A DNA stretch of 64,000 bases, taken from NCBI GenBank assembly GCA_013396915.1, contig VWZL01000812.1:1-64000 (forward strand), given 5' to 3'. This DNA comes from Stercorarius parasiticus. Its lineage: Eukaryota; Chordata; Aves; Charadriiformes; Stercorariidae. Every line of letters starts with the position of its first letter. The first letter of the stretch is position 1. Of this stretch, positions 49,269 through 61,720 are shown in pieces. Both the position numbers and the translations under genes were made by a program. Under the pieces are notes generated by a model that was given only the letters and a program-made list of their open reading frames with translations, was not told the DNA's origin and ran no database searches.

Positions 49269-51545
49269 CTAGGTATCTAAAAACATATTTCTTTAAGCCA
49301 TCCACCCACTCCTTTTGTATTTGCTCTTCTTGAATTTGAGTGACTGAGGTTTATTCACACAGGTGCTTACAGAAATCAAATCCTTAGCTTCCATGCTCTG
49401 TCATTCACAGGTATCAAATTTTAAACACCGTGTACACACATCTTCATGGAATAGGAAAATGTCAGGCTTCTCTTGGAAGAGACCTACAGCAGTACAGTCA
49501 GGAAGCCAACAAGCAGTTCCTGGGGACCACTCAACAATGAAGGCAAAACCTGTTACCACTGAATTTCTTTAAAGCAACTATCAGTTTCAGTCCACACAGA
49601 GTAAATGTACAGCTCACAGTGGGGTTTCCTTGCCTGCTTCTCCAGCAGAGCAGAGGGCAACGACAGATGCCTTATAGAGAGTGGCAAGGCAGAAACTCTT
49701 GTGAATTATGCTACTCTCTCATATCATAAACCAGGATGTAATCAGTGTCTTCAGCTTTGCTCACACCAGCAAAAAATAGATTTCCTATCAGGTGGTTTTT
49801 CACTTTGTTTTTAAACAAACCCCCTAACTGTAAAAGTTTGGTTTTGCTCATCCATCATCTTTAAATTCATTCAGCTACTCTTTTCTTACTGGCTTCTCTG
49901 CACAGCTGCTTGCAGCCTTTTCTTATTTCACACTTTCACAAAACTTCCCATCAAATCTTCCCCTTTACCATTGCTCTCACTGTCATTTCTGCTATATCTT
50001 GATCTCATCTACCTCACTGTAGCTCTACAGCCCTCTCCTTCAAAAATTTCACTTCTTTACAGAAGCTCATAAACTCTGTCCATCTGTATACAAACTGCAT
50101 TAAAGAAATAGAGAAAGTACAATATAAAGTGACAGAAATATCATTGTGATAATAACTTTTGTTTTCTTCAAACTACATACCTCAGGTTGTGTTTCACTTG
50201 TCAATCAGAAATGGGTGCAGAAAAGGGCATGTGCCTGTACAGCAACCGTTGTAGTTCTCACATGTGTTTAGCTTAAAACCCTGCTGTCCCTGGTAGAGAG
50301 GTGGGGCATTAATCTGAGAACAGGCATCATTGTAATGCCACCATATTGTGTAAAGTTCTGTCAAGGTCACTTGAAAGAAAGGCTTACATTTTCAAATATA
50401 TCAAAATGCTTTTCAGGATCAGAGTCTATGTTCTTTATGTTTAGGGAGAGATGGAACTTCAGTATCAGACATATCCATAAGACCCATAAACAATACTCCA
50501 TAACTCAGTAATAAGGATCATGCATAAGCACAGCTAATACTGAGACAGAACACTATTTTATTAGTGTACTACAAGCTAGAATCTTAAGATGATCAATATT
50601 TTCTAAAAAAAAAAGGAGACTAATGTAATCGAAAATAAGGAAGTTTTAAAATATCCTTTTTTAAGGTTTCTTTTTGTTTCTTTATTTCTGTTTGTTTTCC
50701 AAGTGTCTCAGATGGTTTACCTTTCTGAGGAACAGAAATCATATCATGTAATTTATGTGATGAACCAAAACTCAAAACAAATCGCTTTTATTGGACAATT
50801 GCAAAATTGTTGCAGTCAATCAGTAGAGATAGAAGCCAGAGGCAAAGAAACAGAGAAACAAGTCTTGTGAAAAGGAAATAAAAGTTTTGATAAGTTATTT
50901 GATAGAAATTATTTACTTAGCTTTGCATTAAGATATTAATTAATATAATAAAGTAGTAATTATCAGACAGAAAAAGTTGATTAACCATTATTATAACAAG
51001 GCTTTCTGTCAGCATCATTTTTTAAGAGACATATTTTAAAATGGTAAAAAAAATTACCAGCTCTGATCTCAAATTCTGCTTAACTTAATGTGAAAGAAAT
51101 TATCTTCTAATTAAGTAGTGCCATCAAAGTGCATAGTTATCTGTGTTACGTCTATGGCAAATAATGCTGGTTAATACATGGAGTTAGAATTTTATGCTTT
51201 TCTTAAGTCTTATGCTAAAGACTACTCCCAGCTGACTTAATGGTACACAAGGTGATCACAGCTGACGTGTCACAACTGGCAGATGTGAAACTGAATAGAT
51301 CTTCACCTTTGTACCAAAAGTTTGCAGCACTGAGAAATTTGTTAGCTTGTTAATTAAAATAAGGGTCATGATTTCAAGCGTTTTTTTTAAGTTTCTCTAA
51401 GTGATACATTTTGAATTTCAGTCCTGGAAAAAAAAAAAAAATACTGGCATTTACTGAGCCAGCAAGGAGCAATATATAAAATAGTGTTTCAATAAAGATT
51501 TTAACTGGTTTTTGACACTGTTAGTTTGAAGATAGTTACATACAA

Positions 51546-51569
51546 AATCACCTGTGCAATCAGGTGATT
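51546..51569. repeat. Perfect inverted repeat with paired CACCTG E-boxes
   Basis: AATCACCTG and CAGGTGATT are separated by six bases (tgcaat). The 9-bp stem is perfect and each arm carries a CACCTG/CAGGTG E-box, the core bound by ZEB/SNAI zinc-finger and some bHLH proteins. May be chance. Confidence 0.85.
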
Positions 51570-52216
51570 GCATTTTAACATTTCACCTTGATTGCAATAA
51601 AAAAATATGGTATAAACAAGAAACTTAATATGCCAAAAAGTTTAGTTAATCATATTCTGCATTTCAGAAAAACTTGAACTGTACATAGATAACATATTTT
51701 CTTGGTATGTTAAGTGTTAATCACACTTCTGGCAGTATAAGCCGTATATATATTTCTAATTATGACATTTATAATCAAATTATCCAACAGAACAGTTATT
51801 ACAGTTAGATTTATTTTGTACCCCTAATGTATCTGAACAACAAAATGCAATCCATCAATCAAAAAAGTAATAATTTATTGCTGTTTCTTTCCATTTATAA
51901 GGACATTTTTTTATCAGCTTGACAAAATGAGTTATGGGTCCTATTTTTCAGATGTCACTTTCCTTAAAAGTCAATTTAGGAACATCAGATACCTAAAATT
52001 AAAAATAAAAAAATAATAATAACTTTTTTTTTTAAAAGGACAGAGGTAAAGAAAACACTTTCTTTAGATTTTTCCAAATGAGTGCCTTTTACTTGTTGTG
52101 TTTACTAATGTAATAAATCTGATCTGTTTTACCTAACAAGAACATGGTATATGTGCTAGTAAAATAATTCATTTTGTAGTCAAAATATCTATTATGGGGT
52201 GTAAATCTTTGCTCTC

Positions 52217-52235
52217 AATAAATAAATAAATAAAT
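52217..52235. repeat. AAAT microsatellite
   Basis: Short run of about five AAAT units. Confidence 0.9.
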
Positions 52236-53685
52236 GCATTTAGCGTAAGAAAAAAAAGAAAAAAAAAGAATATGAAGCTCTTTAAATATGTGACAGACTT
52301 CCCAGTTAATATTTCAGAAAATTAGTCAAACATTTTGTTCAATAAGCGTTGACAAAAATATCTGGAGTGGTAGCCAGTAGAATGGTAGTTACTCTGGGTT
52401 GTACAATTTGTCTTTCTCTTTAGTCAGACACAGAGTATTTATTTATTTATTCCTTTTTGTGTGTTTATTTAGTTAAAAATATTACATTCACATCTAAATT
52501 ATTACACAGCTCTCAACTTCCAGCATAGCAGCCATGCTGAGCACTGATAAATTAAAAAAGAAAAAAAAAAAACAAAAACCTCCACTTACAGTAAGTTAAC
52601 TTTTCTCCATGCCACGCAGAATGGAAACTGACTGGAAAACAATAATATTTCTAATACATTATCTCCTTATGGGTAAGCAATTAAGGATGACTCTGATGGA
52701 GCAGGCTAAATAAACTGTCTGGTATTTATATGGAACACACACTTCATAAATAATCTCTAAGCATCATTCTGATGTATTTAGGTCTTCTAAAGAAGTACAA
52801 TGATAAAATTAATTAAAGAAGATAAAATTATTAACTTCTTGAAAATACAGCACTAGTAAGAGGAATTTGTGCTGTTTATAACTCTTGAATTTTTTACTAT
52901 TAATGGAAAAATCTGCCTGTTCTCAGGGCTACATGAATTAGGCAGAAACATCAGTAGGTGACTGTACCAGTCAAAATGGTGATCTAATCAGTACCTTATG
53001 GCAAGGAAATCCTTGCCACCGCACCCATCCAAAATTCTTCTGGCTTTTTGATTTTGCTAGAACTTCATGCTTTCTACTTTCAGCTGGCAAACATCAAAAA
53101 CCAAACACCAAGTGAAATTCCAATGTAAAATCTATATTATACCAATTAAAAATATTTCATTACTCAGTCATCTGAAACTCACTATGCTCCCTGCAGTCCT
53201 GTAGCAACAACATTCACAAGATCATAATTTACTTAAAAACAATTCACTAAGTACAGTACACTCACCAAGAGAGTACTACCAACTGTAAGGAACGTAGACA
53301 GTCTTTGCTGGATGTACTACTCTTTTGCCAAAAAGCTGCAATAATTTGTAGTTAATTACTCATTATTCTTTCCTATGCATAATGTGGATGAAACTATATT
53401 ACTTGTTGATTAGGAATTTTACTATTTTTACCACTGGATAAACTTGGCCTATATATTGTCATGGGTCATGTAAATCTCACTAAAGACTGCAAAGAACTAA
53501 AAATCACAACCAAAGCAAAACAAAGTGTCAAATGCAACTGTCATTTGTTTAAAGTTTCTTTTTCCAGAAAATCTTCATGCATATTTTTACAGCAAACATA
53601 TTCAGTAAAATACTATTATAAATAGTTAAATTAAATCTATTATCATTATTTAACAAGTAATCTTATACTTATTGTCCCATATCTC

Positions 53686-53790
53686 CGAATCACAGAATCA
53701 TAGAATCGTAATACCCAACAACACATTGTAAATGAACATTGCTTAAACTATCTTACAACACTGTTGTGGGCAGAATTACAATAGATCATT
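53686..53790 (-). mobile_element. Very short CR1 3' end
   Basis: The antisense CR1 tail 'aatcacagaatcatagaatc' (53689-53708) is followed by 'cccaacaacacattgtaaat', which resembles the antisense CR1 3' UTR. Only about 100 bp remain and the part beyond 53760 is uncertain. Confidence 0.65.
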
Positions 53791-54795
53791 AACACCTTCC
53801 AGCACTCAAAATTTCTTAATGTTCTTAATTGCATGCCTAAAAAAAGAAAAGATAAAAAAAAACAACAAAAAAAAATCCAACAACCAACCACCAACTAAAA
53901 ATACGATTTTATTTAATCATTGCTAATTATTTGTTACAAACATTTTTATAAAAGGAACTGACAGAGAATCTGGTGTCCATCTCTAATCAATATTTTAGCT
54001 GGGCTAAAACTCTGTTCAGAATGTATTTTCAAAAATCGATAAACTGCATGTCTAAAAGGAGACTAGGAGATGAAGAACAGGTTCATTCATTACTTCCTGG
54101 GCAGGAAGAAAGAGTATAATTAAAAACTCTTTCTAGGGTCATTCTGAAGCTGGAAAGAAATTACACTTTCCAGATACTTGCTCTGTGTCTCCACCTTCAA
54201 AGAAATTTTGAGGGATATGGAGAGTTTCTGTGGAATGATAATAAGCCTGAAAGAACTAAAACATAGTTAGAAATTCAGGAGTACTCTTTTCCTCATAAGA
54301 GGACTGAAAAATGAGTCTTGGGAAGACTATTAGTAACCCAGGAAAAAAGATCAGTTACTGACAAATGTGGCGCATATGTATGTGTGTGTGGCATACACAT
54401 AGGTTTTTGTGTATACATATATATATCAGTGTATATGAGATATATATATATACACACATAAGTTGTCAAGTTTGAGACTGCTGTGAGGGGAGTATTTAGA
54501 AGACTGAAATATCAGGCAAGTTAAAACTAAAATTCATGGTATGAATTAACACTTTGAGTACTAATGTTTAATTAACACACAAAATATATTACATACATGC
54601 ACTCACACTACAGAGCTAATGCTGCATAGCTAGTGCTGATAGGTTCAGTACTTGAAGGTGCTTGGTCGCTGAAGCCGATGAGCAAGCTTCAGAGCTCTTT
54701 GGTGAGAGAAGCTGAAACTGGTGTGGGCTTGTCATCTTTGTTCTCTCTTTCGCTTCTTTGTGCTTGATGGATTTTTGTTTTCAGCCCTCTCCAAA
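53791..54795. other. Unique tract with TG/TA-rich stretch
   Basis: No gene or transposon recognised. It holds A-rich runs at 53838-53900 and an alternating TG/TA/CA low-complexity stretch at about 54375-54463. Confidence 0.6.
54375..54463. repeat. Alternating purine-pyrimidine low-complexity stretch
   Basis: Interrupted TG, CA and TA dinucleotide runs ('atgtgtgtgtgg', 'atatatatat', 'tacacacat'). Confidence 0.85.
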
Positions 54796-55020
54796 ATGGG
54801 ACCTCATCCGCTACCAGCACTGCTTCTTTTGATTTTAGTTTTGCCCATCATCTTTCTTCTGTATTCAGCTGGATGCCCTGACCACTTGCAGAAACTTCTG
54901 TCATTTGCATGTCTTCTGAGGCAGCTATATGTCTTTCTTCCTTTGGAGCTCACATACTTATGTATACACTGTGACTGGGAACACCATCACGTTGTTAACA
55001 AGTTACTTGTATACTACTAA
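54796..55020 (+). CDS. Weak candidate small ORF, 74 codons, hydrophobic N-terminus
   Basis: The first ATG is at 54796, in a good initiation context (A at -3, G at +4), and the frame ends at TAA 55018-55020. The predicted product begins MGPHPLPALLLLILVLPIIF, a run that looks like a signal peptide or membrane segment (residues 6-25). It is followed by about 49 residues with several Cys and a His-rich 'CDWEHHHVV' segment. A polypyrimidine-AG that could be a splice acceptor (ends at 54784) lies just upstream. Nothing in it is recognised. A frame of this length is expected by chance in 64 kb, so I rate a real gene as unlikely. Confidence 0.12.
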   Translation: MGPHPLPALLLLILVLPIIFLLYSAGCPDHLQKLLSFACLLRQLYVFLPLELTYLCIHCDWEHHHVVNKLLVYY

Positions 55021-58000
55021 AGTACTTGTATACTGCTATTGGTCACACTATATTCATACCTTTTTGTTATGTTCATATTTGCAAGTAAATTAATTAAATT
55101 GTGTTTACACATAAATTGCCAGCAGGAGAGATTCCTGAGAATTAGAGGTTCCTGACGAATTAGGGCACAAAGCTGGAACGGAATATAGAACCTGTGAAGG
55201 AGGTACCTTGTTGTTACCAGATGGGTTTGCAGCATAATTCCTGCATAATCCTTTTCTTATGCTCTTCAGTTTCAACTAAAACTTTACTATCAGTGTCTGA
55301 AATAATTTGTGAAAGAAAATCCAGTTTATGCTATTTACTAAGGGATCTTAATGTTTTTTTGTTTTGTTTTGTTTTTCTGATGGAGAAATAATGATTTGTT
55401 GGCAATTTTCTGATGACCTGTATATAAGAATAGGAATAAACACAATATGTTATAGAACAAAAACACTGATTTGAACCTAACCCTGGTTCCCAAGCTTCTC
55501 TTATATTTGCTGTCTCAAAGGGAAACATATAAGATCAGATATGTATTCTCTTAAGCAAGGCAAGCATGGCATATATGAAGCACTATTTATTTTGCTTCCA
55601 AATGAACACAATAGAAAATGTGGAATACATCAAGACATCATGTAACAAAGATCTCCCAGGATTGGAGGTGTATTTGGGAAAATTTACCAGCTATTTTGAC
55701 ATCTAAGAACTTTCTGAATGCAGTGTATGTCATTTCTATGTCAGTCCCAGGATCACAAAAGATCATTTCATACCCAGTTTTAAATTAAATTCAGTGTTCT
55801 ATAAAGCAATTGATCCGGCAAATGAGCTTTCAACTGACAGGGAACAGCAAGTCTATGCTGCTCTGCATGGAAAGGGGAGACAGGAACTGGAAATCGCAGC
55901 AGGCAGGCAGGGCAGCAACTCTACCACCAAGGGACACTATTACAGAGTACACATGCAAGAAGAACAAAGGATTGGTAGCAGTGATCAGGGTCAGTCAACA
56001 TCCCTATGACTGCCAGCAATGTCCATGCAGGTCTGAGAACAGGCCAGGAAGCCGAGTCATCGAGGCCAGGTCAGGGATAGCAAGGTGCGATGCTGGGCAG
56101 AGGCACAGCTGCAACAAAACTCACAAGTAAAGGGGACAGAGCTCCCAGAAGAGGCTCCCACAGCTCATTCTCACAGCTTATGTGTTTTCACTGCAGTTTG
56201 ATCCCAGGTTACACAGCTGAGCAAAATCAGAGATGACTTTGAACACAGCTATGCAAATCCCTAGGAGTTGGGGGAAGAGGCTGAAGAGCCTGTTCTCTCA
56301 GTGTCCTGATACCTGCGTCAGTGAAAATTATTTTCCAGTCAACAGGAGTTTAAATGCTCTGAGAGTTGAAATCCTCAGCCTTTGGAGAAGACAGGACTTT
56401 TCACAGAATCAGAGTATTGCCTCAATATTTCCAGCAGCTTTTCCTTTGATTTGGCTACAGTCAGTACCGTACAGCCATTTCAGTTTTGGCAGGTACTCAG
56501 ATTAGAAGGCATAAAAAAATACAAACATAACAAAACAACTCTAGGAAGTATCCTTACACACACACAAGAACCCAAAAGGTGGGGGGAATTCATACAGTTT
56601 TTGTGGGATACCACTTTAACTTGCTTTGCAGATATGAAGAGTTGGGAAATACAAGTATATGTAGGAGTTCCATTTATCTAACTGATTTGCCATCTTTATC
56701 CAGAAGAAAGCACTCTTTCAATTGTTTCAGCAACACTTTCAAGACACTGTAATGCATTTAAACTGTTTCAATGAAATTAGATTATAACTGCTTGTTTAAC
56801 AGTTCTACCAGATTGTGAACCTTTTATCTCAAAGTTTATAAACAAAATTCATGACAAAAATTAATACAAATTCTTCACTGTATTTTTTACACTGAAGAAT
56901 CTTCTACTTTACAGATGGGTAGATGTTAAAGTGTGGTATAGGAAAGCTCTTTATTTCCATTATTCCTTTACTGCTTTACATAAGAATGTTCCTTAAGCTG
57001 CAGTTTAAGAAGGAATGATTTTTAAACTTTGGGAGCTGGGAAGCAGGCAAAACATTTCTACAGCACATACAAAAATGTTTCCTCAAATGTCTACTGGTTC
57101 GTGTGGAGTATGACTAACAAAAGATGTCAGACTCCCTTTCATCTTTCCATCTTTCTGCTAGGTTGACGTGGACACTGTGATGTTTTGTTCCCCCTTATCA
57201 TAGTATGGAGATCTTGTTTTTCACCTGGACTGTAAAATTTGTTAATCATACCACATATCTTTCTACCCTAAGGTTAATGGGTGTGAGCACTAGCACCATG
57301 CATCTCGAATCTGCATATTGTAAACTTTATTTGCAGTATGTATTTGATCCATGCAGACAAGAGTTGATGCTCTAGTGTTTCTTTCCCTCCACAGTAACTT
57401 GTAGACAAATTTATTGAAGTCTTTTAAAAATAGAAGGAATTAAATATAGCCAAAGCATTTCAAAACAATAAATCTTTGAAAATTAAAGTCTGCAACACTG
57501 TTTCAGAGTATTGCTTCAGTTGCTGTGAAACTGTGATTTCTGGTTGTGGTTAATGGTGTGGAAAAAGTATCTGATGAGGTCTAATGTCAGACCACTACCA
57601 GGTGCTACGGATTATGGAAGGGTTACCTACTTTGAACCATTTATTGTTGAATAATACCCATCCCGCTTCAATTGTATTCCTTACAGCCTCATTTTTGCTT
57701 ATGACACCTAACAGGACAAGGAATAAAGCCATTGAAGTCAATACATTTGAATCAAAGTAAATGAAAAGAAACACAACTATTTTTTTTTTTCCATGTTAAA
57801 AAAGCCGTAGTAAACATAGGTAAAGTATAATGAAAATGGTTTGGAGAGCTATATTTGTTCCATTTTTTTTCCAGGAATAGCTCCAATTCAATGGTATAAA
57901 AACTATTTTGATAGAAATTCAGGTCCACATTATATTTCTTCAGGGTAAATCCAGAATCGTTCTGTTATATTCGTGAACAAAAGACAACAAAACCACCTTT

Positions 58001-58789
58001 GATTTTCTGCTCCTGTAATCACATCTGTAAAAGCAGATTAGGAACATTTTGCTTTTGCAAATCAAATGCAAATGAGCTAGTTGCAGAAGGAACAATGAAC
58101 TAGAGAATAAGACCTATGATCCACAGAAGGGATCTTCTGTAACTACCCAAAATCACAGAATTGCATCAAAGAAAGAGGAACTGATTTACAAACTACTAGA
58201 AACTTTTTCCTCCATTTTAAACAACCTAAACCACATCAGTTGTGATAAAACTTCATATATATAAAACTAATCTTCATTCTTTGGCAAGTTGATGACCCTT
58301 TAGTAGATCATTAGAATAGTACTCATAGTAATTTGACTATTTAAGTTGAATCTCTCCCTGCTAAGTTAAATCCCCCTCTATTGACATAGTTGATTTAGAG
58401 TAACTCCTTTGAATTTGAAAATGTCATAGTCTTATGCTTAGTTTTATGTTCAGTGTAGTAGCTACAAGCTTGAAGACTATGTAAGAATTTCAGATACTGA
58501 ATTTGTGAGCTTCTCATTTTCCTAGTTTCTGGGAATACAAGATGCTTTACCGGACCTGCTCTGACACCTTTTTCAGTATAAACCAAAGATGTTGCAATCA
58601 CAGCTAAACTGCCTCTGATATATTTCCTTTTCTTATCCTAATTGGTTTCCAAATTTTCACTAATCTACTTGTTTCAATGTGAAAGATTCACCATACTTGC
58701 AAGTTTGGGATTAATGATGTGGGTGGGATTGGGACTGAGACTTGTATTAGTCACCACCAAATAAAATGACACTTGGCAGCCTCCTGTGT
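55021..58789. other. Mostly unique sequence; GC-richer block at 55850-56160
   Basis: No gene recognised. The block at 55850-56160 is GC-richer than its surroundings and looks like an old, unidentified repeat. A POU octamer (ATGCAAAT) and a SOX-like AACAATG lie close together at 58068-58099. Other frames are short and motif-free. Confidence 0.5.
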
Positions 58790-59140
58790 TGTCTCCTGTC
58801 CTTGGCCCAGGACACCTTTTCATCTCCCAGGCGCTGCCAGTCCCTGCCCCAGTAATGCCGCAGCAGGGTCACAGGACCCTTTCTTGCTGGCCTTGGCCCA
58901 TCTCCAGCCTCATGGAGATGCCCAGTGCCCCTAGCTGACCCTTGGCCTGCTCTGTGCCCTGGCTGGGGACAGGCAGAGCGAGGACTCCCAGCCAAGGCCC
59001 ACCCCACTGCCTTTTACCTTTGGCAGTGGGACTGGCCCTGGCCATGAAGCCGTGCCCTGACACCCCATGGGGAACCCCCTTAGCCCCCAGTGAGAGGGGC
59101 CAAGGAGAGCCACCAGCCCTCGCAGTGCCCTCACACAATC
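58790..59140. other. GC-rich island of unknown origin
   Basis: About 350 bp with GC content near 65 percent by eye (one 60-base line counts 70 percent) inside AT-rich DNA. CpG dinucleotides are few, so it is not a typical CpG-island promoter. TGG/CCA and GGCC strings recur ('ctggccttggccc', 'ggccctggcc'), and overlapping open frames occur on both strands (86 and 89 codons minus, 79 plus), as expected from low stop-codon density in GC-rich DNA. An AATAAA lies at 58760-58765. Possibilities are an old LTR or minisatellite-like repeat, a processed-gene fragment, or an unrecognised exon; I cannot choose. Confidence 0.5.
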
Positions 59141-60130
59141 TTTGGCTTTTACCCTATAATGTTCTGACCAAAGGGGACTAATATTTGAGTTCCTTATGCA
59201 TATTCTATTTGTATCTCATTGTAGTTTCTTTGGCTGGGCTGTGTCTAACACTAGTGTTAGGGACAATTCCTCAAGCAGGTCTTCCAAGAGATGTAAGGCT
59301 GGCACCAAAGAATGCCAAGACAGTTGGTTGGATATATTTTATTTTATCACTTCTTAGACATGTGGCACCATTCACGGGTTATCCATCTTGCATCCTGAAT
59401 TAAATCAGAATTGGAATTAGTCAGATTATTGATAGGCAGTATTCATAGAATTTAACAGAACTGGTTTTCTTGACTTTCTTTTTTTCAGAGTGAGTAATCT
59501 TTTTTCAATAGCTACTTTAGGATTACTCTCTCAGTCACACATGCACACACATGCACACTTATACACATGAAGACAGGTAAATCCCACCAGGCATGTCACA
59601 GAACAGATATATCCTGTTCTCAGTTATTACCCCAGACTTTTCTGATCAAAGATATGTCAGAAGGAACTCTCACCTTTTGGATTATATTTCTTACGATCAC
59701 AAGTAGAAGGCACAGTCCTGCAGCATGACTTTGATGTGAGTGCTCTACAAAGACATAGAAGAAACCAATTTTATCTTTAAGATTCATTAATTTCCTTAGG
59801 GAACTTGCCAATATGACATATTTTTTCCCTCTATGCACTCTTACTGCTTGCCTAGGTGGTTCAAACCTGACTTTGTCCCAATTGTGGACAACACACCACA
59901 GAGATCCCTAAACCTAAGCATAAACCTCATTTGAGACAGAGTAGTATGTAGCCTGAATTTGAGATTCTGAATTGAGCTGGAAATTCTGGTGGCTAGGGGT
60001 AAAATCATATAAATCTTTTTCCTTAAAGATAAGTGCTTTCAGACTGAGACTGCATTCTTACCTAGGCAGTCCTCTGATGGTAAGTACGCTTCAATTAACT
60101 GCAACACAACAAAATTCCTAATCATTTTAA

Positions 60131-60216
60131 GAGAAAAGCAAAACAAAACAAAACAAAACACAAAGCAAAACAAAACAAAAAAACACACAAAAAAGCAAAA
60201 ACCAAAGCAAAACAAA
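60131..60216. repeat. CAAAA pentamer low-complexity tract
   Basis: Imperfect AAAAC/CAAAA units with G interruptions across about 85 bp. Confidence 0.9.
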
Positions 60217-61065
60217 TTAAATCTTCCTGAAAAGGTTGCATTATCAGCACATAAGTACATACTGCAATGTACTGTAGTGGTTTGCTTTAATCCCATCTTA
60301 ATAAAAACTGATAAAACTTCCTTATTTATTAAACTATAGGAAATGTAAATGGGAAAGACGCTCAAATTCATGAACTGAAATTTTAAAATTGATTAGTCTA
60401 TTAATTTCAAAGAAAAATGTTTCCAAATTGATTAGACTGTTTTGAAATTATTAGTCAACATGCCTAGAACCCTATGGAGTTGTTATGACAGCCACTTTAA
60501 AGCCAAGGAAAGATTTATTTGTTATATGCTTGAAAAGGTCAGAGAGAAAAGTACTTACATAAGGACAATGCACACAGTTTTATATAAACACAACAAGGCA
60601 GTAAGTTCAAATATTTGCCCAAATAGAAATAACTCTTGCCTGCCATTTTCAAAATGGCCTTCCGATTAAAAGAGCATAACAAACTATTTGTGATGAATTT
60701 GAAGAGGCAGTAATTCACTTTTTTCACATAGACCAGTGAGACTGGGTATGTTTCACTCAGATTGGTTTGTTAAATATTTTATAGATCAGTTTTCTGCTTC
60801 TATTGAATTCGAGTGTAATCATCACATAATATCTTCTTTACTGTCAAGGAACATGTCAAGAAGCTTTTTATATCTGATTATTTATTTCTAGGGTAGATAA
60901 TTTATTCATCGGCATCACTTGGTTACTGTACCTGTCTTCAAGAGCAATTTTGGTTGATGTAATCTGACAGAACTGTTATGATGAATCACCAAACCTGGCA
61001 ATCTGAATAAAATAATCCTTAACGTTGGGTAGTAGAAGCTATCAATTGTTTCTTGTATTTCATAG

Positions 61066-61100
61066 AACAGAACAAAACAAAACAAAACCAAAACAAAAAG
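61066..61100. repeat. Short CAAAA tract
   Basis: About six AAAAC-type units, followed by a C run at 61117-61124. Confidence 0.88.
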
Positions 61101-61203
61101 CCAACCTCATACACACCCCCCCCAACTTGTCACTGATTTAATTGCTGATAGTAATATGCAGAAGCTCCTTATTATAAAAGGTATTTTCTGTATATTATGA
61201 TTC

Positions 61204-61720
61204 TGTTGTGTCTGGCTGGAATGGAGTTACCTTTCTTCATAGGTTCAGTTTTGTGACTAAACCAGTGGTGATAACACAGCAATGTTTTAGCTATTGCTGA
61301 TCAGTGCTTGATGACAACAAGGCTTTCTCTTTTTCTCTCTGCTCAACCTGACCCTTCAGCAAGCAAGCTAGGGGTGGGCAAGAATTTGGGAGGGGATACA
61401 GCTGGGACAGCTAACCCAAACTGACCAAAGGGATGTTCTATACCATATAATGTCCTGCTCAGCAATAAAAGCTGCAGGGGCTGGTGTCTTCCAGGGTAGC
61501 TGTTGCTCAGAGATTGGCTGTGTTTCAGTCTGCCATCAGAGGTGATGAGTAATTGCCTTTGCATCTTTTTTTTTTTTTCCCCCTCATTCCTTCACTTATT
61601 AAACTGTCCTTATCTTGGCTGATGAACTTTCTTGCTTTTGCTCTTCCTATTCTCTCCCCCAGTCCTGAGTGAGGGAGAAGCTGTGTGGGTGCTTTGTTGC
61701 TAGCCAGGGTCAACCCAACA
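61204..61720 (+). mobile_element. Solo LTR of avian endogenous retrovirus (family A), older copy
   Basis: Same family as the minus-strand LTR at 2158-2760, here on the plus strand. It starts TGTTGTGTCTGGCTGG and shares 'taacccaaactgaccaaagg' (61411-61430), 'ataccatataatgtc' (61440-61454), a TATA-like AATAAAAGC at 61464-61472, and a polyadenylation-like ATTAAAC at 61598-61604. It ends AGGGTCAACCCAACA at 61720. Several indels and a poly(T) run (61567-61578) show it is older than the other copy. No target duplication was found and no viral genes adjoin it. Confidence 0.82.

Larger units (their letters stand above)
49270..53685. other. Unique AT-rich tract, no gene seen
   Basis: About 4.4 kb with no recognised transposon or gene. 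It contains a 9-bp stem inverted repeat with paired E-boxes at 51546-51569 and an (AAAT)n run at 52217-52235. Open frames are all short. Confidence 0.55.
59141..61203. other. Unique AT-rich tract with A/C-rich repeats
   Basis: No gene recognised. Contains a CA-rich run (59535-59568), a (CAAAA)n tract (60131-60216) and a second short one (61066-61100). The frame at 60039-60371 on the minus strand is a translation of the A/C tract. Confidence 0.6.

Noticed and set aside
61204..61720. A complete provirus with LTRs at 2158 and 61204
   Set aside because: The two LTRs are in opposite orientations, differ greatly in decay, and no gag, pol or env sequence lies next to either. They are independent solo LTRs.
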